Shown here: piece after piece, positions 32,534 to 41,613 of the stretch
Layout: every line of letters starts with the position of its first letter
Numbering within the stretch: the stretch's first letter is position 1
Source: Haloterrigena salina JCM 13891
Lineage (GTDB): Archaea > Halobacteriota > Halobacteria > Halobacteriales > Natrialbaceae
Length of the DNA: 64,000 nucleotides
Assembly: GCF_000337495.1 (NCBI RefSeq)
Contig: NZ_AOIS01000013.1
Location: 1,732-65,731, forward strand
Direction of reading: 5' to 3'
Made by a program: the position numbers and the translations under genes
Notes under the pieces: model-generated
Told to the model about the DNA's origin: nothing
Databases searched by the model: none
Seen by the model: only the letters and a program-made list of their open reading frames with translations

Positions 32534-34159
32534 ATGGTCGAACACGAAAGACGGCGAGTCTTGCAGTACGCGGGACTCGCGGTCGCAGGTGGATCGCTCA
32601 CGACTAGCGCCGCGGCTGCCGACGAGGACGACGAGACGGCGTCGATCGGGGAAGCCGCCGGCTGGTCGTCGCTGGGCGGCAATCCGGGGCACAACGCGGC
32701 CGTCCCCGAAAGCGGGCCGAAAGCGCCGGTCACCGTCGCCTGGGAGTACGATCACAGTGGTCCGGCCGCGGTCGTCGACGGCACGGTCTATCTGACGACC
32801 GGCGGCGAAGTTCACGCGCTTGACGCCGCCGACGGCTCGGTCGAATGGAAGACTGGCGATATCGGCGCGAGCGGGACGCCCGCGGTGACGGACGAGGCGG
32901 TGTACGTCGGCGGCGAACACCTGACGAGGATCAAACGCGACGGCGTGCTCTGTTGTCAGGCCGACTTCGGCTACGACGAGGCGGTTCCGTCGCCCGTCGT
33001 CGCGGGCGGGCTCGTCCTCGTCGTCGCGGGCGGGACGCTCTACGCCGCCGACGCTCGCGACCTCACGGTCCGGTGGCAGTTCGACCCGGCCGACGGAACG
33101 CTGTACGAACAGCCGGTCGCCGTCGGCGGCGGCGCGGTGTTCGCCACGAGCGAGTCGCGGCTGTTCGCTCGCGAACTCGCGGACGGATCCGAGCGCTGGA
33201 CCGACGACGATCCGGCGGGAACGGACGAGTACAGTCGCTTTACGGCGCCTACCGACAGGCAGGTCAGCCATCCCGTCGCGACCGGCGACGTCGTCGTCGT
33301 CGGCAGCGTGGACTCGACGCCGGAAGCGATATGGTGGAACGGCTACACGTCGATCTACGACGCGGAAACCGGCGTGAAACGCACGAACAGCAAACGAGCG
33401 CCGATCACGCCCGGACCGATCACCGACGAGTGGTTCTTCGCCCGAACGATGCACGATCTGTACGGGTTCGACCGAGAGACCGGCGGGAAGAGCTGGGAGA
33501 CGCCGTACAACATGTACCACGTTTCGTCCGCGGTCGTCACCGACGGGACCGTCTACGCGGGCGCGACGATCAACGGAGAGACCTACGGACCGGGCGAGAT
33601 ACCCGATCCCGAGACCGGCGTCTACGCCCTCGACGAGAACGGCGAGGTCGAGTGGGCGATCGGCACCGACGAACGACCGACCCTCTCGCTGGCCGACGGA
33701 ACGATTTACGCCAGCGGTGAGACGCTGCGCGCGATCCGATCCGAAGCGAACGAGGCCGGCGACGGGTCGGAAGGGGACGGCGGAGACGCCGAAGACGGCA
33801 GTGAGGGAGCGGACGGCGACGAGAAAGCGGCGGAAGACGGCAGCGGCGGATCCGACGGTGACGACGAAGCGGCGGAATCCGATGACAAACCGACGAACGA
33901 AACCGAACAAAACCCCGGTTCGGACGGCGTAGACGGTGGAAACGGGACGAACGAGGAGGGCACCACCGGCACGACCGACGGATCGAACGGCGATGACGCG
34001 AGCGGAGAAGGCAACGATACCGCTACCGAGGACGACGGCGACGGCATGCCGGGATTCACCGCGGGAGCGGGGATCGCCGGCGGCGCGCTCTCGGTCGAGT
34101 GGCTCCGCCGACGCGAAACCGACGAGGGGTCGGGGGCCGCCGACGAGCGGAACTCGTAG
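32534..34159 (+). CDS. Tat-exported PQQ-like propeller protein with PGF-CTERM-like anchor
   Basis: 541 residues from ATG at 32534. A Tat leader is clear: ERRRVLQYAGLAVAGGSLTTSAAAA. Residues about 50-400 hold propeller blades such as VDGTVYLTTGGEVHALDAAD, VYVGGEHLTRI, TLYAADARDLTVRWQFDP and GTVYAGATINGETYG. Residues about 410-510 are a Gly/Ser/Asp/Glu/Thr-rich stalk typical of S-layer-exposed haloarchaeal proteins. The end, GMPGFTAGAGIAGGALSVEW plus LRRR, is a PGF-CTERM-type signal for archaeosortase and lipid attachment, though its helix is weakly hydrophobic. Surface-bound on the outside of the cell. Confidence 0.86.
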   Translation: MVEHERRRVLQYAGLAVAGGSLTTSAAAADEDDETASIGEAAGWSSLGGNPGHNAAVPESGPKAPVTVAWEYDHSGPAAVVDGTVYLTTGGEVHALDAADGSVEWKTGDIGASGTPAVTDEAVYVGGEHLTRIKRDGVLCCQADFGYDEAVPSPVVAGGLVLVVAGGTLYAADARDLTVRWQFDPADGTLYEQPVAVGGGAVFATSESRLFARELADGSERWTDDDPAGTDEYSRFTAPTDRQVSHPVATGDVVVVGSVDSTPEAIWWNGYTSIYDAETGVKRTNSKRAPITPGPITDEWFFARTMHDLYGFDRETGGKSWETPYNMYHVSSAVVTDGTVYAGATINGETYGPGEIPDPETGVYALDENGEVEWAIGTDERPTLSLADGTIYASGETLRAIRSEANEAGDGSEGDGGDAEDGSEGADGDEKAAEDGSGGSDGDDEAAESDDKPTNETEQNPGSDGVDGGNGTNEEGTTGTTDGSNGDDASGEGNDTATEDDGDGMPGFTAGAGIAGGALSVEWLRRRETDEGSGAADERNS

Positions 34160-34220
34160 TCCGGTTCCCGCCGCGGAGAGCGCGGCGCTTAACTCCGCGA
34201 GACCCCAAGCGGGGACACTA

Positions 34221-35432
34221 ATGAGTGAGTCGCGTGCGTTCTGTCCCCGGTGCGGGGATCCCGTTCCGGAGCGATCGGCAGCCGACGCGGACGGCGAAAC
34301 CCCCGCGGATCCGCTCCGGCCGGGCGCGGAGGTCGAACTCTGCGATTCGTGTTACTTCGAGAGCTTCGACTTCGTGGACGCGCCGGATCGGATCGACGTC
34401 CGGGTCTGCGCCCAGTGCGGGGCGGTCTACCGCGGGAACCGGTGGGTCGACGTCGGCGCGCAGGATTACACCGACATCGCCATCGAGGAGGTCAGCGAGG
34501 CGCTGGCCGTCCACGTCGACGTCGAGGACGTCGCCTGGCAGGTCGAGCCCGAACAGATCGACGAGAACACCATCCGGATGCACTGTTACTTCACGGGTGT
34601 CGTCCGCGGAACGCCCGTCGAGGAGCAGGTGATGGTCCCCGTCAAGATCGCCCGCCAGACCTGCCTGCGCTGCGGGCGGATCGCCGGCGACTACTACGCC
34701 AGCATCGTCCAGATCCGCGCCGAAGAGCGGACGCCGACGGCCGAGGAGATGGATCGCGCGAGGGAGATCGCCAACACCGTCGTCGCCGACATGGAGGCGA
34801 CCGGCGACCGAAACGCCTTCGTCACCGAGATGGGCGAAGTCGACGAGGGGCTGAACATCAAGGTCTCGACCAACAAGATCGGCAAGAAGATCTCGAACAA
34901 GATGGTCGAGGAGTTCGGCGGCACCGTCAACGACGCCGAGACGCTCGTGACGGAGGACGAGGACGGCAACGAGGTCTACCGAGTCACCTTCGCCGTCCGC
35001 CTCCCGCCCTACACCCCCGGCGACGTCATCGAACTCGCCGACGACGACGGCGGGCCCGTGATCGTCCGCAGCGCCCGCGGCAACCTCAAGGGCGTCCGCG
35101 CGACGACCGGCGAGCGCTACGAGGCCGGCTACGAGGAGGGGAACGCCCCCGACGCCCGGAGACTCGGGGACCTCGAGGACGCCGTCGAGACCACGGTCGT
35201 CACCGTCGAGGACGAGAACGCCGTGCAGGTGCTCGATCCCGAGACCTATCAGGCGACGACCGTCTCCCGGCCGGACTACTTCGATCCCGAGGCCGAGACG
35301 GTGCCCGTGCTGAAGAGCCGCGCCGGGCTGCACATCTTGCCCGATCCCGATCCCGACCCCGAGACGGGCGACGAGGCGGACGACCCCGGCCACTACGATC
35401 CGTACGCGAACCGCGACGGGGACGATGGCTGA
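34221..35432 (+). CDS. NMD3-family ribosome biogenesis protein
   Basis: 403 residues from ATG at 34221 (MSESRAFCPRCG). Four zinc-binding CxxC pairs of the NMD3 N-terminus: FCPRCGDPVP, LCDSCYFES, VCAQCGAVYRG and TCLRCGRIAGDYYAS. Then NKIGKKISNKMVEEFGGTVN (about 215-235) and the eIF5A-like RLPPYTPGDVIELADDDGGP segment. Eukaryotic NMD3 exports 60S subunits; the archaeal form is thought to act in large-subunit assembly. The Taw2-like gene overlaps its end by 8 bases. Confidence 0.92.
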   Translation: MSESRAFCPRCGDPVPERSAADADGETPADPLRPGAEVELCDSCYFESFDFVDAPDRIDVRVCAQCGAVYRGNRWVDVGAQDYTDIAIEEVSEALAVHVDVEDVAWQVEPEQIDENTIRMHCYFTGVVRGTPVEEQVMVPVKIARQTCLRCGRIAGDYYASIVQIRAEERTPTAEEMDRAREIANTVVADMEATGDRNAFVTEMGEVDEGLNIKVSTNKIGKKISNKMVEEFGGTVNDAETLVTEDEDGNEVYRVTFAVRLPPYTPGDVIELADDDGGPVIVRSARGNLKGVRATTGERYEAGYEEGNAPDARRLGDLEDAVETTVVTVEDENAVQVLDPETYQATTVSRPDYFDPEAETVPVLKSRAGLHILPDPDPDPETGDEADDPGHYDPYANRDGDDG

Positions 35433-36648
35433 GGAGCCGGACGCGATCGACGTCCTCGAGCGCGCGGAGGCGGACGCGCCACTCGCGGCGATCGTCGAAA
35501 AGCCTCGCGCCGAGACGGCCATCGAGTCGCTGCGCGCCGAGGGCGTCTACGACGATTCGCGGAAGGTCCGCGAAGCGCGAGGTCGAGGCGGAGCGACGCC
35601 CTCGGAGACGCGAGTAGCGAGGGACTCGGAGAGCCCCTCGGACCATGCGAGCGGGTCGAAGACCCGCGAGGACGGTTCCGATACGGTCGCCCTCCCCGTC
35701 ACCGAGCCGCCCGCGGAGACCCGCGTCATCGAGGTCGTCCGCCAACTCGAGCCCGAGCCCCGCAGCCCCGACCTCGAGGATCTGCTTTCCGACCGCGGCT
35801 GGACCGACGCGGACCTCGAGGCGGCGCCGGGCTCGTGGGCCGTGATCGGCTCGGTGATCCTCGTGACGGTCCCCGAGGGCTGTCCCGACGAGGCGGAACT
35901 CGGCGAGGCCCTGCTCGAACTCCACGGCGAGGCCGACAGCGTGCTGGCCGACGAGGGGATCGCGAACGACGGCGCGGCCGGCACCTACCGCGAACCCAGG
36001 ACCCGGTTGATCGCCGGCGAGCGCGACACCGACACGATCCACACCGAGCACGGAACGCAATACGGGCTCGATCCCGCGAAAATGATGTTCTCGCCGGGAA
36101 ACCAGGCCGAACGGGCCCGGATGGGCGAACTGGGAAGCGCCGACGAGCACGTCTTTGACATGTTCGCCGGCATCGGCTACTTCACGCTCCCGATGGCCCG
36201 GGCCGGCGCGCGGGTGACCGCGACCGAGATCAACCCGACCGCCTTCCGCTACCTGCTCGAGAACGCCGTGCTGAACGACGTCGGCGACCGCGTCGACGCC
36301 TACATGACCGATTGCCGGGAACTCGCGGGCGAACTCGAGGCCGACCGCGTGGTGATGGGTTACTACGGCAGCGGCGAAAACGACGGGTCGGACGGGAACG
36401 GTGACGACAGCACCCGCACGGACGAGGCCCACGAGTTCCTCCCCGACGCCCTCGAGGCGCTGTCGCCCGGCGGCGTCGTCCACTACCACGAGGCGACGCC
36501 CGAATCCCGGCTCTGGGACCGCCCGCTCGAGCGGCTCGCGGCCGCGGGCGAGACCGCCGGTCGCGAGTTCGAGGTCCTCGAGAAGCGCCGCGTCAAGAGC
36601 CACAGCGCCGGCGTCGCTCACGTCGTCGTGGACGCGCGGTTCGAGTGA
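35425..36648 (+). CDS. taw2: tRNA wybutosine-pathway transferase Taw2 (Trm5/Tyw2 family)
   Basis: 407 residues. SAM-binding fold VFDMFAGIGYFTLPMARAGA followed by RVTATEINPTAFRYLLENAV. In place of the NPPY of the methyltransferase Trm5 it has DRVVMGYYGSGE, and later GGVVHYHEATPE, which marks the TYW2/Taw2 branch that transfers the aminocarboxypropyl group of SAM to 4-demethylwyosine in tRNA-Phe. N-terminal part carries LAAIVEKPRAETAIESLRAE. Residues about 50-83 are an in-frame low-complexity insert coded by a hairpin-rich cassette (35572-35676). A Trm5/Tyw2 call is safe; the Taw2 branch is probable. Confidence 0.86.
   Translation: MAEEPDAIDVLERAEADAPLAAIVEKPRAETAIESLRAEGVYDDSRKVREARGRGGATPSETRVARDSESPSDHASGSKTREDGSDTVALPVTEPPAETRVIEVVRQLEPEPRSPDLEDLLSDRGWTDADLEAAPGSWAVIGSVILVTVPEGCPDEAELGEALLELHGEADSVLADEGIANDGAAGTYREPRTRLIAGERDTDTIHTEHGTQYGLDPAKMMFSPGNQAERARMGELGSADEHVFDMFAGIGYFTLPMARAGARVTATEINPTAFRYLLENAVLNDVGDRVDAYMTDCRELAGELEADRVVMGYYGSGENDGSDGNGDDSTRTDEAHEFLPDALEALSPGGVVHYHEATPESRLWDRPLERLAAAGETAGREFEVLEKRRVKSHSAGVAHVVVDARFE
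35572..35676 (+). repeat. In-frame hairpin-rich cassette in taw2
   Basis: The stretch encodes GRGGATPSETRVARDS and ESPSDHASGSKTREDG, unlike anything in Taw2 proteins. It contains the hairpin GCGGGTC/GACCCGC with a GAA loop (35651-35667) and alternating CTCGGAG and GAGGGACTCGG runs. Its style matches the nested hairpins at 24290-24345 and those at 43828-44092. It lies between the N-terminal strand region and the start of the conserved domain, a place where extra residues are harmless. Confidence 0.5.
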
Positions 36649-36732
36649 CAGAGGAGTGAGACAGCGGCGCAGAATCGCCGAGCGACCCGAACGGTCGTGA
36701 CATTCATACCGGAGTAGTGAGTGCCATCCGGT

Positions 36733-36816
36733 ATGGATCGGAACCAAATTATCGCCCTCACCTTCGCAATCCTGATGGTCTCCTCGATGGTCGCATGGGG
36801 CATCACCGCGCTCTAG
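36733..36816 (+). CDS. 27-residue single-helix membrane peptide
   Basis: ATG at 36733, TAG at 36814. MDRNQIIALTFAILMVSSMV followed by AWGITAL: a short polar start and one transmembrane helix covering almost the whole peptide. I remember near-identical tiny peptides (MDR.Q..AL.F..LMV.SM.AWG..AL) in other haloarchaea, which argues for a real gene rather than noise. It lies 84 bases after taw2. No function is known. Confidence 0.7.
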   Translation: MDRNQIIALTFAILMVSSMVAWGITAL

Positions 36817-36907
36817 GCGCGCATCGCCGTCGCTGCGAACGCGTCAACAACTCTTCTCGGAGCCGTATTTTCGCCTGGAAGTCTCGTCGCGAGCGTCGAC
36901 GAGAGGA

Positions 36908-38773
36908 CTAGCCGTCCGTGTCCCAGACGTCGGCGACCGGACTCGAGTTCGAGTTCGACGACCGGCCGGACCGACGAGAGCGCGAGCGCGTCCGCGATCG
37001 CTCGGTTCTCGTACCCCGTTCGGATCCGCCGGCGTCGTCAGTTCCGCCGCCTCGAGCCGACGACGCGCCGCCGCCGTCGCCGAGGGCGTCTCCCGGCCGG
37101 AACTCGGGCAGGTCCGGGCGCTCCATCCGGACGACCTGCGCCTCGAACCAGTCGGGCATGTCCGTCCGAGCGCGATCGAACAGGTCCAGCAGACTCGAGT
37201 CCGCGAGGTACGTCGCGCCGTGGTCGTCGGGCGCCCGGACGACCCGGCCGCAGGCCTGGATGACGGTCCGCAGGGCGGTGCGGTAGTACCACGCCCACTG
37301 TCCCTCCTCGAGTCGATGGGCGACTCTCGAGTCGCCGGTGTTGAGGAAGGGGGCCTTACAGAGGACCTGCCAGCGACAGAGGTCCCCTTTCAGGTCCAGC
37401 GCCTCCTCCATCTTCACCGAGAGGAAGACGTCGGGGTCGTCGCTGGCCTTCCAGCCGTCGAGGGCGGCGTCGCGACCGTCCCGATCGTGGGTTCGGACCC
37501 GGTCGCCGACGCCGAAGTCCGAGAGGAGGTCGGCGAGTCGCTCCTGAATGTCGTAGGAGTGGGCGTGGACCAGCCCCTTCTCGTCGGGGTGTCGTTGCAT
37601 CAGTCGGACGATCGTGCGGGCGATCTTCGGCGTCGTGTCGTCGCGCTGTTCGTAGGTCATCTTCCCCTGCGTCACGTCGTACAGCGGCCGGTTCTCGACG
37701 GGGAAGGTGTGTTCGACGTCGACCAGTGCGACGTTCTCGGGAGTCAGCCCGACCTGCCGGCAGAACGCGTCCTTGTTGAGGATCGTCGCCGACAGCAGCG
37801 CGAACTTGTTGCCCCGGTCCCAGACGGTGTGCTGGAGGTACTTCTCGGGGTTCATCGGCTTGATCGTCAGGGGGCCACCAGCAGGGTCGTCGTCGCCGTC
37901 GGCGTCGTCGCTCGTCCGAGCCTGCGACCGTTCGGACTGGTCGACCAGCCACGTCGTTGGACTCTGGGGATCGCGGTAGTCCGAGACGAACCAGTCGAGT
38001 TCGCCGATGAGTTCCTGCAGGCGGTCGCGTTCGCGAACCTCCGCGGGCGTCAGCGAGTCCTGTGCGAGCACCTCGTCCTTCCGACGGGTACACTTCTGTT
38101 GGAGGTTCTCGGCGTACCGGACGGCCCGGTCGAGGTCGTCGATCTCGGGGACGCGAAGCTCGTCCCAGAAGGGGACGGTGCGGGGCCCTAACTGGATGGT
38201 CGCGTACATTTCGGCCCACTCGGCCAGCCCGTGGGCCTCGTCGACGACCACGACGTCGCGTTTGCGGAAGACCTCGCTGCCCGCGGTCTGCATGAAGTAG
38301 GCCAGCGTCATCGCAGCGATATTGCGGTTTGACGCGATCGCGCGGTCCGAGAAGTAGGGACAGCGGTGTTTGACCGAACAGTCGTACCCCCGCTCGCGGA
38401 CGCAGGGGGCCTGATTGACCGGCGTGTCGCGCTCGTCGGGAAGGATGCAGCTGTAGTTCGACTTCCCGCGGATGACGTTCAGGTCCGCCAGCAGGTCGTC
38501 GGCCGCGACGTCGTCCAACTGCGAGACCTGCGGGGTCGTGTAGTAGGCGCCGGTCGCGTCGCTCGGGTCGGCGTCGTCGATCTCCCGCGCACAGCCCGCG
38601 ACCGCGCGGGCGAGCAGGGACTTGCCGCTGCCCGTCGGCGCCCGGACCAACACCACGTCGTTGCCGGCCGCGAAGGCGTCCTGAATGTCGCGGAGGGCCT
38701 GCTCCTGGGTCCCGCGGTAGCTGGGCGCGGGAAACTCCTCGAAGATCCGCTCGGGGTTCACCGTTCGATGCAC
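36908..38773 (-). CDS. XPD/Rad3-like Fe-S DNA helicase
   Basis: 621 residues from a GTG start at 38773. Walker A APTGSGKS at 45-52; four cysteines for a 4Fe-4S cluster at about 109, 124, 132 and 138 (NYSCILP, APCVRERGYDCSVKHRCPYF); DEAH box at 178-181. Helicase C-terminal motifs include KGLVHAHSYDIQERLADLL, a SVKMEEALDLKGDLCRWQVL segment and QACGRVVRAPDDHGATYLAD. 5'-3' superfamily 2 helicase of the XPD/DinG group, probably in DNA repair. The last 60 residues are Ser/Arg/Gly-rich and disordered. Confidence 0.92.
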   Translation of the reverse strand: MHRTVNPERIFEEFPAPSYRGTQEQALRDIQDAFAAGNDVVLVRAPTGSGKSLLARAVAGCAREIDDADPSDATGAYYTTPQVSQLDDVAADDLLADLNVIRGKSNYSCILPDERDTPVNQAPCVRERGYDCSVKHRCPYFSDRAIASNRNIAAMTLAYFMQTAGSEVFRKRDVVVVDEAHGLAEWAEMYATIQLGPRTVPFWDELRVPEIDDLDRAVRYAENLQQKCTRRKDEVLAQDSLTPAEVRERDRLQELIGELDWFVSDYRDPQSPTTWLVDQSERSQARTSDDADGDDDPAGGPLTIKPMNPEKYLQHTVWDRGNKFALLSATILNKDAFCRQVGLTPENVALVDVEHTFPVENRPLYDVTQGKMTYEQRDDTTPKIARTIVRLMQRHPDEKGLVHAHSYDIQERLADLLSDFGVGDRVRTHDRDGRDAALDGWKASDDPDVFLSVKMEEALDLKGDLCRWQVLCKAPFLNTGDSRVAHRLEEGQWAWYYRTALRTVIQACGRVVRAPDDHGATYLADSSLLDLFDRARTDMPDWFEAQVVRMERPDLPEFRPGDALGDGGGASSARGGGTDDAGGSERGTRTERSRTRSRSRRSGRSSNSNSSPVADVWDTDG

Positions 38774-38919
38774 TGCGCGGCCGCGTCCTAAAGGCTACGA
38801 ACCGTTTCGCACAGCGAGTCGGAACCGCACTTGCCCAGCCTCGACCGTCAATACGAGCTCACGGTCTCCATACCGAACCAATATGTGTGAACAAGCCAAA
38901 ATAAGGCCAGAGAAACGGG

Positions 38920-39384
38920 ATGAAATTTAGTGTAGATTCTGCGGATCTGGGGCGCGTCTTCGGAAAACTCGCTGTCGGATCTGTACTACTGTTTGTTCTA
39001 TCAGTAATCGCAATCGTGTTATTGTCTGCCATCATACCGGAGGAAAATCCTACATTCACGATTACGAATATCTCGACTATCTTACTAATCGGTTCGTGGA
39101 CTGGCATCTGGTCTTCACTCCTCGCTTACAGCGTCTGGTCGCTCCGACGACTTCGTCGTATGAGTGAAGAAAAGAATCACTCGAAAAATCTGTGCCTCTT
39201 CAAACAAACCTGTTATATGGTCGCTTTGATGCTGGAATTCAAAGAGGTTGATAGTCTCACGCCGTATGAAGAGAGACTCCAACTCACTTTACAATCCTTC
39301 GTCCTCGGTCTTCTCGTATTAGTTCTCCCTACTCATGCGGTTATGACCGGCACAGGTGCCGGGATCCATCGTAGTACGGGTTGA
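38920..39384 (+). CDS. Hypothetical membrane protein in AT-rich DNA
   Basis: 154 residues. Two strong helices near the start (LAVGSVLLFVLSVIAIVLLS, ISTILLIGSWTGIWSSLLAY) and one near the end (LTLQSFVLGLLVLVLPTHA), with a charged middle (LRRLRRMSEEKNHSK, EFKEVDSLTPYEERLQ). Codon use is AT-rich and unlike the neighbours, which suggests recent acquisition. A TATA-like CAAAATAAGG lies about 22-25 bases before the ATG. No family recognised. Confidence 0.6.
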   Translation: MKFSVDSADLGRVFGKLAVGSVLLFVLSVIAIVLLSAIIPEENPTFTITNISTILLIGSWTGIWSSLLAYSVWSLRRLRRMSEEKNHSKNLCLFKQTCYMVALMLEFKEVDSLTPYEERLQLTLQSFVLGLLVLVLPTHAVMTGTGAGIHRSTG

Positions 39385-39821
39385 TAACGGAGAAACTATA
39401 ATCTCGTTCCATGCGAACTCCGCGAGGCAACTGCCGTTACGATCATCGGAACTATTCATTGCGATCGGTGTCCGTCAGTTCACCCATAGTCTCGTCGGCG
39501 TTGATCACGACCACGGAGACAAATGCAGCACATGGCTAATCCCTCTCTCCGAAACGGATCCATATCACTCCGTGCGGGATGAGAAGCAACACCGTATCCA
39601 GACACTACCGGACGATAGGCGGGCGATTACGAATAGGAACTCCGCCCTTCGATTCGCGTACGGAAGGGCACTCGGCCGCGACGGCCACCCCCTTCCGCGT
39701 GCGGCCCTCGACGCTGCGGCGATCGCGGTCCGGTCTGTGGCTCACGCGCACCCGCGATCGATCAATCGCGCTCGCGACGGCGGTCCACCCGTCAGCCGAT
39801 CGCGCTAACCCGATTTTTTGG
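39385..39821. other. Intergenic region, probable decayed DNA
   Basis: Continues the mixed composition of the AT-rich gene before it and returns to normal GC by about 39650. A 150-codon plus-strand frame spans part of it, but its residues show no domain, and it has no promoter-like element. I do not support a gene here. Confidence 0.4.
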
Positions 39822-40067
39822 TCACTGGACGCCGAGCTGCGAGCTCCCCTCGTCGACCTGCTCGAGTCGCTCCACGTCGTCGGCCGTCGGTTCGTCGGGC
39901 AGGGCCTCGATACAGGGGTAGCACAGCAGGTGTTCCGACCCGTCGGCCAACTCGAGGGTCATCGCGGTTCCGTCGCTGCCGTCGTTCTCGCCGAACGTCC
40001 AGAGGTTGGCGATGCCGCCGGCGACCGAGACCGTCCGTCCGCAGCCGTCGCAGGTGTTCCGTGCCAT
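39822..40067 (-). CDS. Small haloarchaeal zinc-ribbon-like protein (DUF7561-like)
   Basis: 81 residues. Two CxxC pairs, NTCDGCGRTVSVAG at the start and LLCYPCIEALPDEP near residue 50, can bind one zinc. Between them is a WTFGENDGSDGTAMTLELAD strand region. The acidic C-terminus ends SSQLGVQ. I believe this is a conserved haloarchaeal family, but the DUF number is from memory. Role unknown; a regulatory or nucleic-acid-binding ribbon is only a guess. Confidence 0.7.
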   Translation of the reverse strand: MARNTCDGCGRTVSVAGGIANLWTFGENDGSDGTAMTLELADGSEHLLCYPCIEALPDEPTADDVERLEQVDEGSSQLGVQ

Positions 40068-40147
40068 ACCCGAAACTGTGCGCCGTGCGCTGAAAGTCGT
40101 TCTCCCGCGCCAGATGGGTTTTACGTGCCCCCGTGCTACCGCCGCGT

Positions 40148-41230
40148 ATGGAGGTCCACTGCGAGGGCTGTGCGGGCTGTTGCATGGACTGGCGACCGCT
40201 GCTCGAGGACGGCGAGGGAGCGACCGACGCCGCCGGGGCAGCGAGCGGGCGACGGCACCGGCCGTTCGACGACGGCGAGGGCGACGGTCGGCCGCCCGTC
40301 GACGACGACGCCAACTTCGTCGCCCTCACCCGCGACGAGGTCCGCGGGTTCCTCGAGGCGGGGATGGCCGCGGCGCTGACGCCGCGGTTCTGGCGCGCTC
40401 GCGACGAGGGCGAGGAGCCACGCTCCTCGGAATCTTCGAGCGGCGCGGCGCCGCGAGAGCGCGAGGGCGTCGAGATCGACGGCCGCAGCGTCGCCGCCGT
40501 CGCCGGACGGCCGGTCTTCTTCGTCGGCCTCCGAAAGCCGCCCAAACCGGTCGCCCCCTTCGACCGCGAGGCGCCGACGTGGCTCCCGACCTGCGTCTTC
40601 CTCGACCCGACGACGCTGCAGTGTCGCATCCACGGCAGCGACCGCTTTCCCGACGAGTGCGGCGCCTATCCGGCGTACAACCTCGCGCTCGAGCAGGAGA
40701 CCGAGTGCGAGCGCGTCGAAGCCGCGTTCGGCGGCGAGCGTCTGCTCGAGACGGACGTCGACGCGGACCTCGACGGCCTGCTGCTGGGATCGCAGGCGCT
40801 CGGCGCGAAACTGTTCGCCCATCCCCGACCCGAGGACCTCGAAGGGATCATCGAGCGGACCGCCGCGGGAACGCTGACGGCCGCCGACCGCGCGGAGTGT
40901 CTGGCCGTTGCCGCGGCCTCGAGCCCCGGCACGCTCACGACGTCCGATTACCACTACGAGTGGGGCAAGGAGCGAGCACTCGAGGCCGCGGCGGACGGTG
41001 CGGTCGATCGTCGTGACTCGAGCGACGACCGCGACGCGGGTGACGACCGGAATGGCGACGCCCCCGACTCGGAGCGGGACCGCGCCGAGTCGTGGGTCGG
41101 GCCGGCGATCCGGGAGTGGCACCGGCGACGAGCGGCGGCGGACGGGACAGTTCCCGACCCCGATGTCGCTACTGAGATCGAGGACGACCGCGGTGCGCCC
41201 GGAACGCCGGGATGGGACGCCCTCGAGTGA
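40148..41230 (+). CDS. YkgJ family cysteine cluster protein
   Basis: 360 residues from ATG at 40148. Opens with MEVHCEGCAGCCMDWRPLL, the CxxCxxCC cluster of the YkgJ (CxxCxxCC) family, and continues with TCVFLDPTTLQCRIHGSDRF and DECGAYPAYNLALE holding the remaining cysteines. The family is thought to bind a metal or Fe-S cluster. An Asp/Gly/Glu-rich insert follows the first cluster (about 25-60) and the C-terminal 100 residues are haloarchaeal extension. Function unknown. Confidence 0.84.
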   Translation: MEVHCEGCAGCCMDWRPLLEDGEGATDAAGAASGRRHRPFDDGEGDGRPPVDDDANFVALTRDEVRGFLEAGMAAALTPRFWRARDEGEEPRSSESSSGAAPREREGVEIDGRSVAAVAGRPVFFVGLRKPPKPVAPFDREAPTWLPTCVFLDPTTLQCRIHGSDRFPDECGAYPAYNLALEQETECERVEAAFGGERLLETDVDADLDGLLLGSQALGAKLFAHPRPEDLEGIIERTAAGTLTAADRAECLAVAAASSPGTLTTSDYHYEWGKERALEAAADGAVDRRDSSDDRDAGDDRNGDAPDSERDRAESWVGPAIREWHRRRAAADGTVPDPDVATEIEDDRGAPGTPGWDALE

Positions 41231-41338
41231 GCGGTCGGCGATTCCATCGAACTGCTGGATCGGTCCGAACCCGAACGCATCGGTACCGACCTGACGGCGA
41301 GATTCCGACGGGAGGAAAGCGGCGGAGTGCGGGTCGCA

Positions 41339-41512
41339 CTATTCCGATTTTATCTGCTCGAACTGGTCGAGTAGCGCTTCGGCCGACTCGCCGGAGTCGT
41401 ACTCGACTTCGCCGTGGTAGATCGTCCGCTCGTCGTCGAAATCGGCGTCGACTCTGGACGCCTGCTGCTCGCGTCGCTCGTGTTCGTCTTCGTCATAGGC
41501 ACCCATTGACAT
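41339..41512 (-). CDS. Small acidic haloarchaeal protein (DUF5786-like)
   Basis: 57 residues from ATG at 41512 (MSMGAYDEDEHERREQQ). The core VDADFDDERTIYHGEVEYDS and ending SAEALLDQFEQIKSE are, as I remember, conserved across haloarchaea. No membrane segment or cysteine. A TATA-like CATTAATG lies about 36 bases upstream. Function unknown. Confidence 0.75.
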   Translation of the reverse strand: MSMGAYDEDEHERREQQASRVDADFDDERTIYHGEVEYDSGESAEALLDQFEQIKSE

Positions 41513-41613
41513 GGTAAGTATACACATGTAGGCGAGTCTCGATCATTAATGTAACGGTCAATCATATCGATCCGACACGTAACACGTATGCACCACGACG
41601 GCGTAGTGAAAAC

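Noticed and set aside
32294-33910. 538-codon minus-strand frame opposite the Tat-exported propeller protein
   Set aside because: Arg/Val/Gly-rich reverse-frame composition; the plus-strand gene has a clear Tat leader, blades and C-terminal anchor.
39356-39808. 150-codon frame after the AT-rich membrane gene
   Set aside because: No domain, mixed composition and overlap with the end of the preceding gene; probably decayed DNA.
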